A DNA stretch of 64,000 nt, from NCBI RefSeq assembly GCF_029964055.1, contig NZ_CP124836.1, positions 744,001 to 808,000 of the forward strand, in the 5' to 3' direction. The position numbers and the translations under genes are program-made. Of this stretch, positions 7,915 to 16,465 are shown piece by piece (position 1 is the first letter of the stretch; each line of letters starts with the position of its first letter). Below the pieces are notes generated by a model. The model searched no databases. It had not been told where the DNA came from and worked only from the letters and a program-made list of their open reading frames with translations. The stretch comes from Arthrobacter sp. EM1 (lineage in GTDB: Bacteria; Actinomycetota; Actinomycetes; Actinomycetales; Micrococcaceae).

Positions 7915-9853
7915 CATTTGTCCTTTCAAAACCGCCGCCGTCGAGGCGGGGCTGCAGTTGCGAGTAGACGAGTTCCAGCCGCGCGGCAATCGATTCGTTG
8001 GAAGTATGGGCGGCACTCCAGATGGCTGCGGCCCGGCTGCGGGCCGACTGCTGCGCCGGGGCGGTGGCCAAAAGGTCTTCGATGGCGTCCTGGAGGGATG
8101 AGGCCTGGGGTTCGCAGTAGTACACCGCCGAGGAGGCCCGCACAGAATCAAGTTCGCCGGCGTGGGAGGCCACTACAGGGACACCCAGCCGCAGGGATTC
8201 GAGCACGCTCATCGGCAGGACCTCGCGCCGGCTCGGCAGGAGCAGCGCCTCTGCGCCTCGGAGCAAGGACTGAACCTCTGCCCTGGAAACGGTGCCGTGA
8301 TAGCTTGTCTGCGGAAGCGGCTGCGAGATATCCACATCGGCGGCCGGACCGCAGACGTGCAGCCAGAGATCCGGGTGATTCCTGGCGATGCCGGGCCAGA
8401 TTTCCGCAATCAGGTCAAAGCCCTTTCGGGTGCCGACCTCGCCGGCGAAAACGAAATGCCGGGTGGCAGGACCAAAGGGCCCCGCCGCATCCAGGGAAGC
8501 AGCCGGGGCCGGCCCGCTCGGGTTAAAAACGACCTCGGTGGGGACGTCCGGGACGATGCCCGCCACAAGTTCCTTCTGCTTCGGTCCCAGGCAGATCAGC
8601 TGCGAGGCACGCGAGAGAACGGCCTTTGTCAGCCGTGGATATTTTTTGACCGAATCGCCGAAATCGGCGCCATGAAGGGAAACACACGTGGGTATCCCAA
8701 GCATCCGGGCCAGAACGATGACGGCACCTTCCCGGACGAGGCTGCCGGACTCGCTGACATGAACATGGAGGAACTGCTGGGAGTGCTTGCCCCGCATCAT
8801 CGAAAGACCCAGCTTTGCCGTCCTCAGGACGGACCCTGCCTTGGAGCCGGGCGCCCACGTGGCGTAGCTGGTCATGGTGAAGTCGCTCATGCCGAAGGTC
8901 AGGTACTCGGCGATGACAGACGCCATACCGCCTTGGGTCGTGACGTCCGGCCCGACGTGGAGGACTACCCGCTTAGGCCGTTCCGCGGTAGTGGGTGCCG
9001 GATCCTGGCGGGGCGCGTTCCAGTAGCCCAGAGCGGCGATGGCCAGGACCGCCCGGCGGACGGGTGCCTTGGGCCGGGCACGCAGCGCAAGCCCGTAGGC
9101 TGCAGAACGGAGCACGTAGGGCAGGATTCGGGTGTTATCGAGCAGATAGCGGCGCCACAGCCGCCGAGGTTCCTGGACAAGGCGGAAGAGCCATTCCAGC
9201 CCCAGGGTTTGGATCGCCGCCGGTGCCCGGCGGACTGTTCCGGCCGCGAAGTCCACGGCCGCCCCGACGCCGAGAAAGCAGCCCTGCAGCTCAGCAAACC
9301 GCGCAAGCTGGTGATAAAGCTGCTCCTGCTTGGGGGAACCGAGGCACAACGCAACAATCTTGTCCGGTTCGGCGGCAAGCCGATCCGCCAGGCCGCGCAC
9401 GTAGTCGTCGTCGGCGAGCTGCGCGGGGGAGGGGGAGTCGAGGAGGAAGAAGCGCAGGCCCGGGCGTGAAAGCGACAGCTGCGCGGCCGCGGCTTCGGCA
9501 ACACCGTCTTTGCCCCCGATAATGGCGACCGGAACCCCTTCGGTTGCTGCGCGGTCCATGGCTGACATAAAGAGGTCGGATCCGGTCAACCGGGTGGCAC
9601 CGGAGTGACCCTCGAACCTCGCCATCAGCGGCAAGGGGAACCCGTCGGGGAGGACAAGCGCCGCCCCGTCATAGAGCGACCGGAAAGCCGCGGAGCGCTG
9701 CCAGCGCAGGAAGTGGTCCGAATTGGGTGTGACCACAAGCGCCGCCCGGGGGCCGCGGGCGAGATCCACAACGGAATCAGCCGCCTCCTCAAGCGTGACA
9801 TCGTCGATGCGCAGGCCGTGCAGTACGTAGACCTTCGCTTTGTCTTGCATCAT
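7868..9853 (-). CDS. Fused WecG/TagA/CpsF glycosyltransferase and GT4 glycosyltransferase
   Basis: 661 aa from ATG at 9853, with GGGGA 5 nt upstream and an ATGA overlap with the preceding gene. Residues about 5-245 form a WecG/TagA domain (GT26): VVTPNSDHFLRWQRS, LCLGSPKQEQL, GVGAAVDFAAGTVRRAP and LEWLFRLVQEPRRLWRRYL. Residues about 285-625 form a GT-B GT4 domain: LHVGPDVTTQGGMASVI, SLHGADFGDS, FVFAGEVGTRKGFDLI and REVLPMSVLESLRLGVPVVAS. WecG/TagA enzymes usually transfer the second sugar onto a polyprenyl-linked primer; GT4 enzymes add later ones. Both domains keep their signatures, so a bifunctional enzyme making two consecutive linkages is the natural reading. I see no frame break at the join. 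Confidence 0.9.
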   Translation of the reverse strand: MMQDKAKVYVLHGLRIDDVTLEEAADSVVDLARGPRAALVVTPNSDHFLRWQRSAAFRSLYDGAALVLPDGFPLPLMARFEGHSGATRLTGSDLFMSAMDRAATEGVPVAIIGGKDGVAEAAAAQLSLSRPGLRFFLLDSPSPAQLADDDYVRGLADRLAAEPDKIVALCLGSPKQEQLYHQLARFAELQGCFLGVGAAVDFAAGTVRRAPAAIQTLGLEWLFRLVQEPRRLWRRYLLDNTRILPYVLRSAAYGLALRARPKAPVRRAVLAIAALGYWNAPRQDPAPTTAERPKRVVLHVGPDVTTQGGMASVIAEYLTFGMSDFTMTSYATWAPGSKAGSVLRTAKLGLSMMRGKHSQQFLHVHVSESGSLVREGAVIVLARMLGIPTCVSLHGADFGDSVKKYPRLTKAVLSRASQLICLGPKQKELVAGIVPDVPTEVVFNPSGPAPAASLDAAGPFGPATRHFVFAGEVGTRKGFDLIAEIWPGIARNHPDLWLHVCGPAADVDISQPLPQTSYHGTVSRAEVQSLLRGAEALLLPSRREVLPMSVLESLRLGVPVVASHAGELDSVRASSAVYYCEPQASSLQDAIEDLLATAPAQQSARSRAAAIWSAAHTSNESIAARLELVYSQLQPRLDGGGFERTNDVDRLSHLHRSDASA

Positions 9854-10743
9854 GACGGTCCCCTTTTTGCTGTTAGCTTGCCGAGTTGGTGAGCCAGATG
9901 ACGGCGCTCCGTGCCGGAGAGGTGCCCGCATCCCGCGTCCAGGAAGGACGAGAGTTCCGCGACAAGACGCGCTCCGCCGGTGCCGTGCGCTCCCTGCACC
10001 ACAGCATCGAAGAAGTCCGGACCATCCCAGCCAACGAACGCTGCAAGGGCCCGGTGCGAGGACCGGAGGGCCGGATCATCCAGCACCCGGCGCTTCCAGT
10101 CGGCCTCTTTTGTTGTCTGGGACTGATGATGGCGGTAGGCGGTGAACGGCACTGCGGTGCGGCGTAGCCGGTAGCCGGACGCCGCCAGACGCATCCAGAG
10201 TTCGTAGTCCTCGGCAGGTCCGGCGATGTACCCGGACATGCGGCGCAGTGTCTCGGTGGAGCCGTACATCGCCGAATGTCCCAGCGGGTTTCCGAGCAGG
10301 AGGAAATAGGGCATGGCTTCTGCGGTGATGCCGATCGGGATCGCAGGTTTCCAGTTGCCGATTCGCGGGCCGAAGTTCACGACGGAGGTGAACGTCACTT
10401 CGTGGTCGCTGCCTAGATGGGTACGCTGTGCCGCGAACCTGAAGGGCATGGCTAGGTCGTCGGCGTCCATCCGGCCGATGTAGGGGGTTCCGGCGCGCCA
10501 GAGCAGCGCATTAAGCGTAGCGGCCACCCCAAGGGACTTTTCGTTCCGGAAGACCGTGAGGCGAGAGTCCCTGAAACGGCCGAGGATTTCCGGCGTTCCG
10601 TCGGTGCTGCCGTCGTCGGTGACCAGCAACTGACCCTCCCGTGGCAGTGCTGCCAAGGTGGACCTGACGGCGGACTGGATGGTTTTGCTGCCGTTGCGCA
10701 CCGGCATAAGGACGGACACTGCGGGGCGGCCGTTTCGTTTCAC
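9850..10743 (-). CDS. Glycosyltransferase family 2
   Basis: 297 aa if started at GTG 10743, four bases after the stop of the flippase gene. The ribosome site there is weak, so coupling to the upstream gene is likely. GT-A motifs: VSVLMPVRNGSKTIQSAV, LLVTDDGSTDGTPEIL, NEKSLGVAATLNALLWRA, YIGRMDADDLAMP (DAD metal site) and GPAEDYELWMRLAASG (ED catalytic region). It resembles typical exopolysaccharide or teichuronic-type transferases. Sugar specificity cannot be read from sequence. It ends with an ATGA overlap into the WecG-GT4 gene, so flippase and three transferase genes form one operon transcribed leftward. Confidence 0.9.
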   Translation of the reverse strand: MKRNGRPAVSVLMPVRNGSKTIQSAVRSTLAALPREGQLLVTDDGSTDGTPEILGRFRDSRLTVFRNEKSLGVAATLNALLWRAGTPYIGRMDADDLAMPFRFAAQRTHLGSDHEVTFTSVVNFGPRIGNWKPAIPIGITAEAMPYFLLLGNPLGHSAMYGSTETLRRMSGYIAGPAEDYELWMRLAASGYRLRRTAVPFTAYRHHQSQTTKEADWKRRVLDDPALRSSHRALAAFVGWDGPDFFDAVVQGAHGTGGARLVAELSSFLDAGCGHLSGTERRHLAHQLGKLTAKRGPS

Positions 10744-10747
10744 GTCA

Positions 10748-11980
10748 TCACACCGTTCCGGAGGGGGCCAGGCGCGACTGCGACGGGACCGTGATTGGGG
10801 TGGCTTTTGCGGTTTGCAGCCGGCCGAAGAGGACCAGGGACTTCGCCGAATAGACAATGGCGACCCCTGCGGCGGCACCGGCGGGGCCCCACAGCAGTGC
10901 ACCAAGCAGGACACCGCCCAGGTTCAGGACGGCGAAGATGATGCCGTTGGTCGCGACGAATGCCTCAAGGCCCTGGCTTTGCAGCAGTCCTCCCAACGGT
11001 GGTGCCAGGGAAAGGAACGGCAGTGCCGCGACGGCAAAAGCAAAGGCCGGGGCGGCTGCGGCAAACTCGGACCCGAATAGCAGTTCAACGATTGCCGGGG
11101 ACCAGATGATGACGGGAATCAACGGCAAGCTGGCGAGGAGGGCCGCCAAGGACAACTTCTGGCCCAGTTTCTTGGCTTCAGGGAGTCCTTGCCGTGACGC
11201 GTGGGGCAGCACAACGGCGACGATGGAGCCGGAGACCAGCATCAGCGGGTTGATCAGCCGGAAGGCCGCGGAATAGAGCCCGGCAGAGGCTACGGAGCTG
11301 GCCGCCCCAACGATGGCGGAGTCCAGTGTTCGGGCCTGGGAACTCAGATTGGCCAGGAAGTACGGGATCAGGAACTTGTACATCTCCCGGGCGCTCGCGG
11401 CGCGGGCCCGGCCGGCCAGCCGCTGGTGCAGAACACGCAGCACGTGCGCGATTCCCACCACCGAGGCTGTAATCAGTCCGAGGGAATAGGCGGCAATAGT
11501 CTCAAAGCCCAGGGCGTAGAGCGAGACGAACAGGCCAAAAGAGGTTACTCGGCGCAGCACCAGCGAGATGACCAAAGGCGCTTTCGCTTTGTCCGCAATC
11601 GGAACCGTCAGCCCGACCTCAACGAATTGCTCCAGCGCAAGTGCCACCGGGACCAGGATGAACCATGGATTGAGGCCGGTCGTGGCGGCCACAGCGGTGA
11701 GGACCAGTGCCGCGAAGCTTCCGGCGGTAGCGTTTCCGATCAGGTCCATCTTTAGCCCGGTGGCCACCTCGGCGTCGCGGCCCTTGGCGCGTGCCCGGGG
11801 AATGTAGGAGGACAGCCCCCAGTCGGCGACGGTAAAAAGGACCGCACCGACGCCGGCAATCACCGCCACAATCCCGAAGTCCCGGACACCGGCCCAACGC
11901 GCGAGCAGGATAAACGTCACGGCCTGCATGCCGGTGGCAAAGACCCGTGCCGACAGCAATACCAGGAACTGGGTCTTCAT
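10748..11980 (-). CDS. Wzx-type polysaccharide flippase (MOP superfamily)
   Basis: 410 aa from ATG at 11980, with GAGGGAGG 5 nt upstream; an earlier start at 11998 has less support. Twelve or so hydrophobic segments span the chain. The N-terminal part (FLVLLSARVFATGMQAVTFILLARWAGVRDFGI) and the middle (YKFLIPYFLANLSSQARTLDSAIVG...LYSAAFRLINPLM) follow the Wzx/MATE-like pattern. It should flip undecaprenyl-linked repeat units across the membrane for Wzy. First gene of the leftward operon of four; its promoter lies in 11981-12272. Confidence 0.9.
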   Translation of the reverse strand: MKTQFLVLLSARVFATGMQAVTFILLARWAGVRDFGIVAVIAGVGAVLFTVADWGLSSYIPRARAKGRDAEVATGLKMDLIGNATAGSFAALVLTAVAATTGLNPWFILVPVALALEQFVEVGLTVPIADKAKAPLVISLVLRRVTSFGLFVSLYALGFETIAAYSLGLITASVVGIAHVLRVLHQRLAGRARAASAREMYKFLIPYFLANLSSQARTLDSAIVGAASSVASAGLYSAAFRLINPLMLVSGSIVAVVLPHASRQGLPEAKKLGQKLSLAALLASLPLIPVIIWSPAIVELLFGSEFAAAAPAFAFAVAALPFLSLAPPLGGLLQSQGLEAFVATNGIIFAVLNLGGVLLGALLWGPAGAAAGVAIVYSAKSLVLFGRLQTAKATPITVPSQSRLAPSGTV

Positions 11981-12272
11981 GCATCCTCCCTCAGCCAACG
12001 GTGCAGGTTTCCCCCATCAGCTAACAACGCCGGGTTCCCTCCGAACAGCGAGGCAGGGACTGGTCTTTGGCGGCGGCAGCACGTGGCCGGGGCCGATCCC
12101 TACTCAGCATTTTCGGGCTTTCTACCTGCACCGCCACAAACGCCTACTTGGGGCCGCCGGGGCACCTACTGGACTTCCGGATCGGCCGCCATTTGCCATT
12201 GAAGGCCCCAATCCCGGATGGATAAACTGCGGCCAAGACCGAACCACACCACCACCCTGACAAGGACCAGAC
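11981..12272. other. Divergent promoter region between flippase operon and malectin-kelch gene
   Basis: No gene seen. It contains the rightward promoter candidate at 12199-12228. The leftward promoter for the flippase operon was not resolved. Confidence 0.45.
12199..12228 (+). promoter_or_regulatory. Candidate promoter of the malectin-kelch gene
   Basis: TTGAAG at 12199-12204 and TAAACT at 12223-12228 with an 18-bp spacer, 44 bp before the ATG. Close to the sigma-70-type consensus used in actinobacteria. Confidence 0.45.
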
Positions 12273-14369
12273 ATGACCGGAAACGCATTCCAGAAACCGG
12301 CAGTGAACTCCTCCCGGTCGCCTTTGCCGGACTATCAGGTGGGCAGGCGGACCGCCGTCCTGATGGGCTTGGCGGCCTTCGGCACCGTCACTGTCGCATC
12401 CCAGCTCAAAGCCCAGGCAGCAACACCGGCAGCAATTCGCATCAACTCCGGCGGACCCGCTGTGACCACCGGCGGAGTAGTGTGGTCGGCCGATCAGTAC
12501 TTCAGCGGAGGCAAGGCGTTCACGAACCCAGCTGTCTCGTCGATTGCCGGCACAACGGATGACGTCCTGTACTTGACCGAGCGCAGCGCCACCAGCAACC
12601 TCGGATCCTTTAACTACTCCATACCGGTCCCGGCCGCCGGCAGCTACACCGTCAACCTGTATTTTGCGGAAATCTGGTTCGGAGCTCCGGGGGGCGGCCC
12701 CGGCGGTGCCGGGAAACGTGTGTTCAGCGCCAACCTTCAAGGCGGCGCCGTGGAACTGGCCAACTACGACCTGTTTGCGAGCGTGGGGGCCGTGGCGGCC
12801 GCCGCAAAGACCTTCACCGTGGACGTCAACAACTTTGTCATTGACATCGCGTTCTCCGCGGCCGCGGACCAGCCCAAAGTCTCCGCCATCGAAGTTGTCT
12901 TCCCGACAGGCACCGTCACACCCCCGCCGGCGGGCGGTGCCACCCTGCGGATCAATGCAGGGGGCCCGGCACTGGTCAGCGGTGGAGTGTCCTGGTTGGC
13001 GGACCAATACTTCACCGGCGGCAAAGCCTTCACGAATTCAGCGGCCACCGCCATCGCCGGAACCACCGATGACGTTCTGTACACCACGGAGCGCAGCGCC
13101 ACAGCAGACGGCGGAAGCTTTGGGTACGCCGTCCCGGTCACGGCGGCCGGCGCCTACACGGTCCGCCTGCATTTCGCTGAGATCTGGTTCGGGGCCGCCG
13201 GCGGCGGTCCAGGCGGAGCGGGCAAACGAATTTTCAGCGCAAACCTCGAGGGCGGCGCCGTGGAGCTGGCCAATTACGACATCTTCGCCGACGTGGGTGC
13301 CGCAAGTGCGGCCGTCAAGGAATTTACGGTCAACGTCACCAACGGAGTCCTTAACCTGGACTTCACGGCCACGGTGAACCAGCCGAAAGTATCGGCAATT
13401 GAAATCACCTATCCTGCGGGCGCACCGCTTCCGGTCCCGGCAAACACCCCGTGGCCTGCCAGTTGGGCGGCCGGAAAATCGTCCCCCGTCGCCTGTTTTG
13501 AAGCGGCCGGCCTTGCGTTGGGCGGCATAATCTACCGTTTTGGCGGCTTCGATTCGAGCTTCCGGGCCATTAGGTCCTACTCCAGCTTCAACCCGGCCAC
13601 GAACACGTGGACCACGCTGGGGAGCCTGCCCGCAGGGATGGCCGAGACCCATCTCGGCATCACGGAAGATGGCCGCTACATCTACTTCGGCGGTGGTTTT
13701 GCCGGGAACCTGGACACCACCAAGACGCCCACCCAGACGGTGAGCGACCGGGTCTACCGCTACGATCCCTCCACCAATTCCTTTGCCCTGCTTACGCGAT
13801 TGCCGGCGGGCCGCGGAGCCGGTGCGTTCGCTGCCCTCAACGGCGAGCTGCACTATATCAGCGGTAATCCCGCGGACCGCGTAACGAATGTGGGAGACCA
13901 CTTTGTCTACAACCTCACGACAACGCGGTGGACTGCTGCGGCGCCGTTGCCCAATCCGAAGGACCATATGAGCTGTGTGGTGCTCGGCGGGAAGATCTAC
14001 GTTGTGGGAGGCGAACACGGACACGACAAACTGCACCTTCAGCAGGGCGACGGACACGCCTACAACCCGGTAACCAACAGCTGGACGCAGATCTCCAGCC
14101 TGCCGATGTCCAAGAGCCACATCGAGGCGGGCACCTTCGTCGCGGACGGCAAGATCATTATGGCCGGCGGCCAAATGGACAACTTCCAACCGACGTCCCA
14201 AGTTGTGGCCTACGACCCCGTAGGCAACAACTGGTCGGTCCTGCCCTCGCTGCCGGTCGCACGGCAAGGGGCTATCGTCCAGCGGGTGGGCACAAAGGTC
14301 ATCCTGGCCGTCGGAGGCGCCCAGACCAACCAGCCACAGACGGGTGTATGGCTCGGAACAGTGCAGTAA
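12273..14369 (+). CDS. Secreted protein with two malectin domains and kelch repeats
   Basis: 698 aa, ATG with AAGGA about 6 nt upstream. The N-terminus contains twin arginines (VGRRTAVLMGLAAFGTVTVASQLKAQA), suggesting Tat or Sec export. Two near-identical malectin-like modules follow (about 50-215 and 225-385), each with IN(S/A)GGPA, ADQYF(S/T)GGKAFTN, IAGTTDDVLY, YAEIWFGA/FAEIWFGA and QPKVSAIE. From about 400 to the end there are kelch-type repeats (GGIIYRFGGFDS, RYIYFGGGFAGN, GKIYVVGGEHGH, GKIIMAGGQMDN, VILAVGGAQ) forming a beta-propeller. Malectin modules bind carbohydrates, so it may bind the exopolysaccharide or shape the cell surface. The two modules arose by internal duplication. It sits 65 bp upstream of galU in the same direction. 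Confidence 0.9.
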   Translation: MTGNAFQKPAVNSSRSPLPDYQVGRRTAVLMGLAAFGTVTVASQLKAQAATPAAIRINSGGPAVTTGGVVWSADQYFSGGKAFTNPAVSSIAGTTDDVLYLTERSATSNLGSFNYSIPVPAAGSYTVNLYFAEIWFGAPGGGPGGAGKRVFSANLQGGAVELANYDLFASVGAVAAAAKTFTVDVNNFVIDIAFSAAADQPKVSAIEVVFPTGTVTPPPAGGATLRINAGGPALVSGGVSWLADQYFTGGKAFTNSAATAIAGTTDDVLYTTERSATADGGSFGYAVPVTAAGAYTVRLHFAEIWFGAAGGGPGGAGKRIFSANLEGGAVELANYDIFADVGAASAAVKEFTVNVTNGVLNLDFTATVNQPKVSAIEITYPAGAPLPVPANTPWPASWAAGKSSPVACFEAAGLALGGIIYRFGGFDSSFRAIRSYSSFNPATNTWTTLGSLPAGMAETHLGITEDGRYIYFGGGFAGNLDTTKTPTQTVSDRVYRYDPSTNSFALLTRLPAGRGAGAFAALNGELHYISGNPADRVTNVGDHFVYNLTTTRWTAAAPLPNPKDHMSCVVLGGKIYVVGGEHGHDKLHLQQGDGHAYNPVTNSWTQISSLPMSKSHIEAGTFVADGKIIMAGGQMDNFQPTSQVVAYDPVGNNWSVLPSLPVARQGAIVQRVGTKVILAVGGAQTNQPQTGVWLGTVQ

Positions 14370-14434
14370 TCTTCGCGACCATCGCCGATCATCTCATCGG
14401 CGGGTGTAAGTCAACTTTGACCATGGGGGGAAAC

Positions 14435-15403
14435 ATGATTCGCAAGGCAGTCATTCCGGCGGCAGGGCTGGGGACCCGCTTCCTGCCGGCAACCAAGGCA
14501 GTTCCCAAGGAACTGCTGCCGGTGGTGGACAAACCGGCCGTCCAGTACGTCGTCGAAGAGGCGGTAAGGGCCGGACTCGAAGACATCCTGATGATCACAG
14601 GCCGGGACAAAGGTGCACTGGAGGATCACTTTGACCGCTCGCCGCAGCTGGAGCGCATCTTGGAATGCAAGGGTGATGTCACGAAACTGGCGGCGGTCCG
14701 GCAGGCCTCGGAGCTCGCGGACCTGCACTACCTCCGCCAGGGCGAGCCCCTGGGACTGGGCCACGCGGTGCTTATGGCCGAAAAGCACATTGATAACGAG
14801 CCGTTCGCTGTACTGCTCGGAGACGACCTGATCGACGAACGCGAGGACCTCCTGGCGCGCATGATTGAGGCGCAGGCGATCAGCGGAGGATCCGTAGTGG
14901 CCCTGATGGAAGTCGACCCGGAGCAGATTTCAGCCTATGGTAGCGCAGCGGTTGACGTTGTGCCGGGCCAGGACTATGTCCGGATCACCGGAATGGTCGA
15001 AAAGCCTGAACAGGAATGTGCACCCTCGAATCTCGCCGTGATTGGCCGCTACGTTCTGCACCCGGAGATATTTGCTGAACTGTCACGAACCAAACCGGGA
15101 CGCGGATGCGAAATCCAACTCACCGATGCCCTGCAATCATTGGCAGTGGCAGGCAGCACAGGCAACGGTGTATTCGGCGTCATCTATAACGGCCGCCGAT
15201 TCGACACCGGGGATAAATTCAGTTACATCAAAGCGGTGGTCACTATTGCTTTGGAGCGAGATGATTTCGGCCGGGAATTACGCAAATGGATGCAGGAGAT
15301 CGTCGATATCAGCGAATTTTCCGGACCGTCGTACATGAGCGGTAATTCGCCGTTCTCCAATAGTGGTGTCTTCGCCTCAAAGGAAGCCTCACCCTATGGG
15401 TAG
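14435..15403 (+). CDS. galU: UTP-glucose-1-phosphate uridylyltransferase
   Basis: 322 aa, ATG at 14435 after a GGGGGG ribosome site; ATG at 14423 is possible but lies before it. The nucleotidyltransferase signature IPAAGLGTRFLPATKAVPKE is at the N-terminus, with VVDKPAVQYVVEEA, GEPLGLGHAVLMAEKHI, LLGDDLID, GMVEKPE and GRYVLHPEIF all in family order. It makes UDP-glucose from glucose-1-phosphate, supplying this locus and the UDP-glucose dehydrogenase encoded 4 kb downstream. Its stop overlaps the start of the SGNH gene by 8 bp. Confidence 0.96.
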   Translation: MIRKAVIPAAGLGTRFLPATKAVPKELLPVVDKPAVQYVVEEAVRAGLEDILMITGRDKGALEDHFDRSPQLERILECKGDVTKLAAVRQASELADLHYLRQGEPLGLGHAVLMAEKHIDNEPFAVLLGDDLIDEREDLLARMIEAQAISGGSVVALMEVDPEQISAYGSAAVDVVPGQDYVRITGMVEKPEQECAPSNLAVIGRYVLHPEIFAELSRTKPGRGCEIQLTDALQSLAVAGSTGNGVFGVIYNGRRFDTGDKFSYIKAVVTIALERDDFGRELRKWMQEIVDISEFSGPSYMSGNSPFSNSGVFASKEASPYG

Positions 15404-16226
15404 GGGTGCCGGGATACTTCGGGTTGCGGGCCTGACGGGTCTGGTGGCCACCACCATTTTGACGACGGTCATGGTCCTCACCCCACCGGTGGCCCCGCCG
15501 CCGGCGGCTGACCTGGATCGGGCGGATGCCTACGTAGCCCAGGTCGAGTCACGAATGGCCCAGCGCGCCGAGGCTGCCCTTGATGCAGTGACAGTCAAGG
15601 TGGTTTTCCCGCCGGACCGGCCCTTGCGGGTGCTGCTGGTCGGAGATGCGATTACGCTTGGCTCCTCTGCGTCCACGGAGGGGACTCGCTACCGGTCCCT
15701 CCTCGCAGCGGGGCTGGAGTCCAAGGGGCCGGTGGAGTTAACAGTGCTTGCGTCGTCCGCGACGGGGGGGACCCTGAAAACCGATGAGCTTGCCGCGAGG
15801 CTCCCCGCCAGGAAGGCGTTCGACCTGGTTCTGGTGATGGTCGGGACTAACGAGGCTGCCAAGGCGGACCTCGCTGGATTTACCGCGGCCTACCCGGGAC
15901 TGATCTCGGCGGTACGCGCCGCTTCCCCAACGGCCGGGTTGCTCTGCCTGGGTTCGTGGGGAGACAAAAAGTCGACAGCGGAATTCGACCGGCTCGCTGA
16001 GGATGCCTGCGGCCGCAACCAAGGGCGGTTCCGGCCCCTGAACGGTCTCTTCCAGTCCGAGAAGAACCGCTGGGCTGACAAAAAGCTGCCCGACGGGCGG
16101 GCCACGGACAACTTTTTTCCAAGTGATCTTGGTCACGCCGCCATTGCGAAAACCATCCAGGCGGCACTCAGGTTTCCGGACCCCAAGGGCGCTTCCCAAT
16201 CGATGGCTGACCAGCGGGTCCATTAA
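15396..16226 (+). CDS. Membrane-anchored SGNH-fold protein lacking the nucleophile serine
   Basis: 276 aa, ATG at 15396 overlapping galU, with AAAGGAAG about 9 nt upstream. One N-terminal membrane segment (about 8-28) places the rest outside the cell. The SGNH/GDSL fold is indicated by block I LLVGDAITLGSS, block III VMVGTNEA and the C-terminal FPSDLGHAAIAKTI carrying the Asp-x-x-His pair. In block I the catalytic serine of the usual GDS is alanine (codon GCG at about 15647). SGNH proteins in such loci often remove or add acetyl groups on polysaccharides. With the Ser missing it may be inactive, a binding protein, or use one of the following serines. The call of the fold is firm, the activity is not. 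Confidence 0.8.
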   Translation: MGRGAGILRVAGLTGLVATTILTTVMVLTPPVAPPPAADLDRADAYVAQVESRMAQRAEAALDAVTVKVVFPPDRPLRVLLVGDAITLGSSASTEGTRYRSLLAAGLESKGPVELTVLASSATGGTLKTDELAARLPARKAFDLVLVMVGTNEAAKADLAGFTAAYPGLISAVRAASPTAGLLCLGSWGDKKSTAEFDRLAEDACGRNQGRFRPLNGLFQSEKNRWADKKLPDGRATDNFFPSDLGHAAIAKTIQAALRFPDPKGASQSMADQRVH

Positions 16227-16390
16227 CGCCCGGGCGGGCCGATCGGGAAAATCCCGCCGGTAAAGTACCTGCCCCGCCGCCGCCGTCGTGCGCAAAATTA
16301 AGTGACGCAGATCACCTTCCGATTGGCCGTACGGTCCGGCGCGTGTGTAACGTTCTGATCGTAAACACCCAACAATCAACATGCGGGTAG

Positions 16391-16420
16391 ACGTCGCGGG
16401 AACACAAGTTCCTGCGACGT
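16391..16420 (+). other. Strong hairpin in the leader of the next gene
   Basis: ACGTCGCGGGAAC and GTTCCTGCGACGT form a 13-pair stem (one G-T wobble) around ACAA, followed by TGTGTTGT. It lies 45 bp before the start codon. It could be an attenuator, an mRNA-stability element or the terminator of the SGNH gene. Confidence 0.55.
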
Positions 16421-16465
16421 TGTGTTGTCGGCTTGGGGGCGGACGCATTCCGCAAGAGGTCATGA

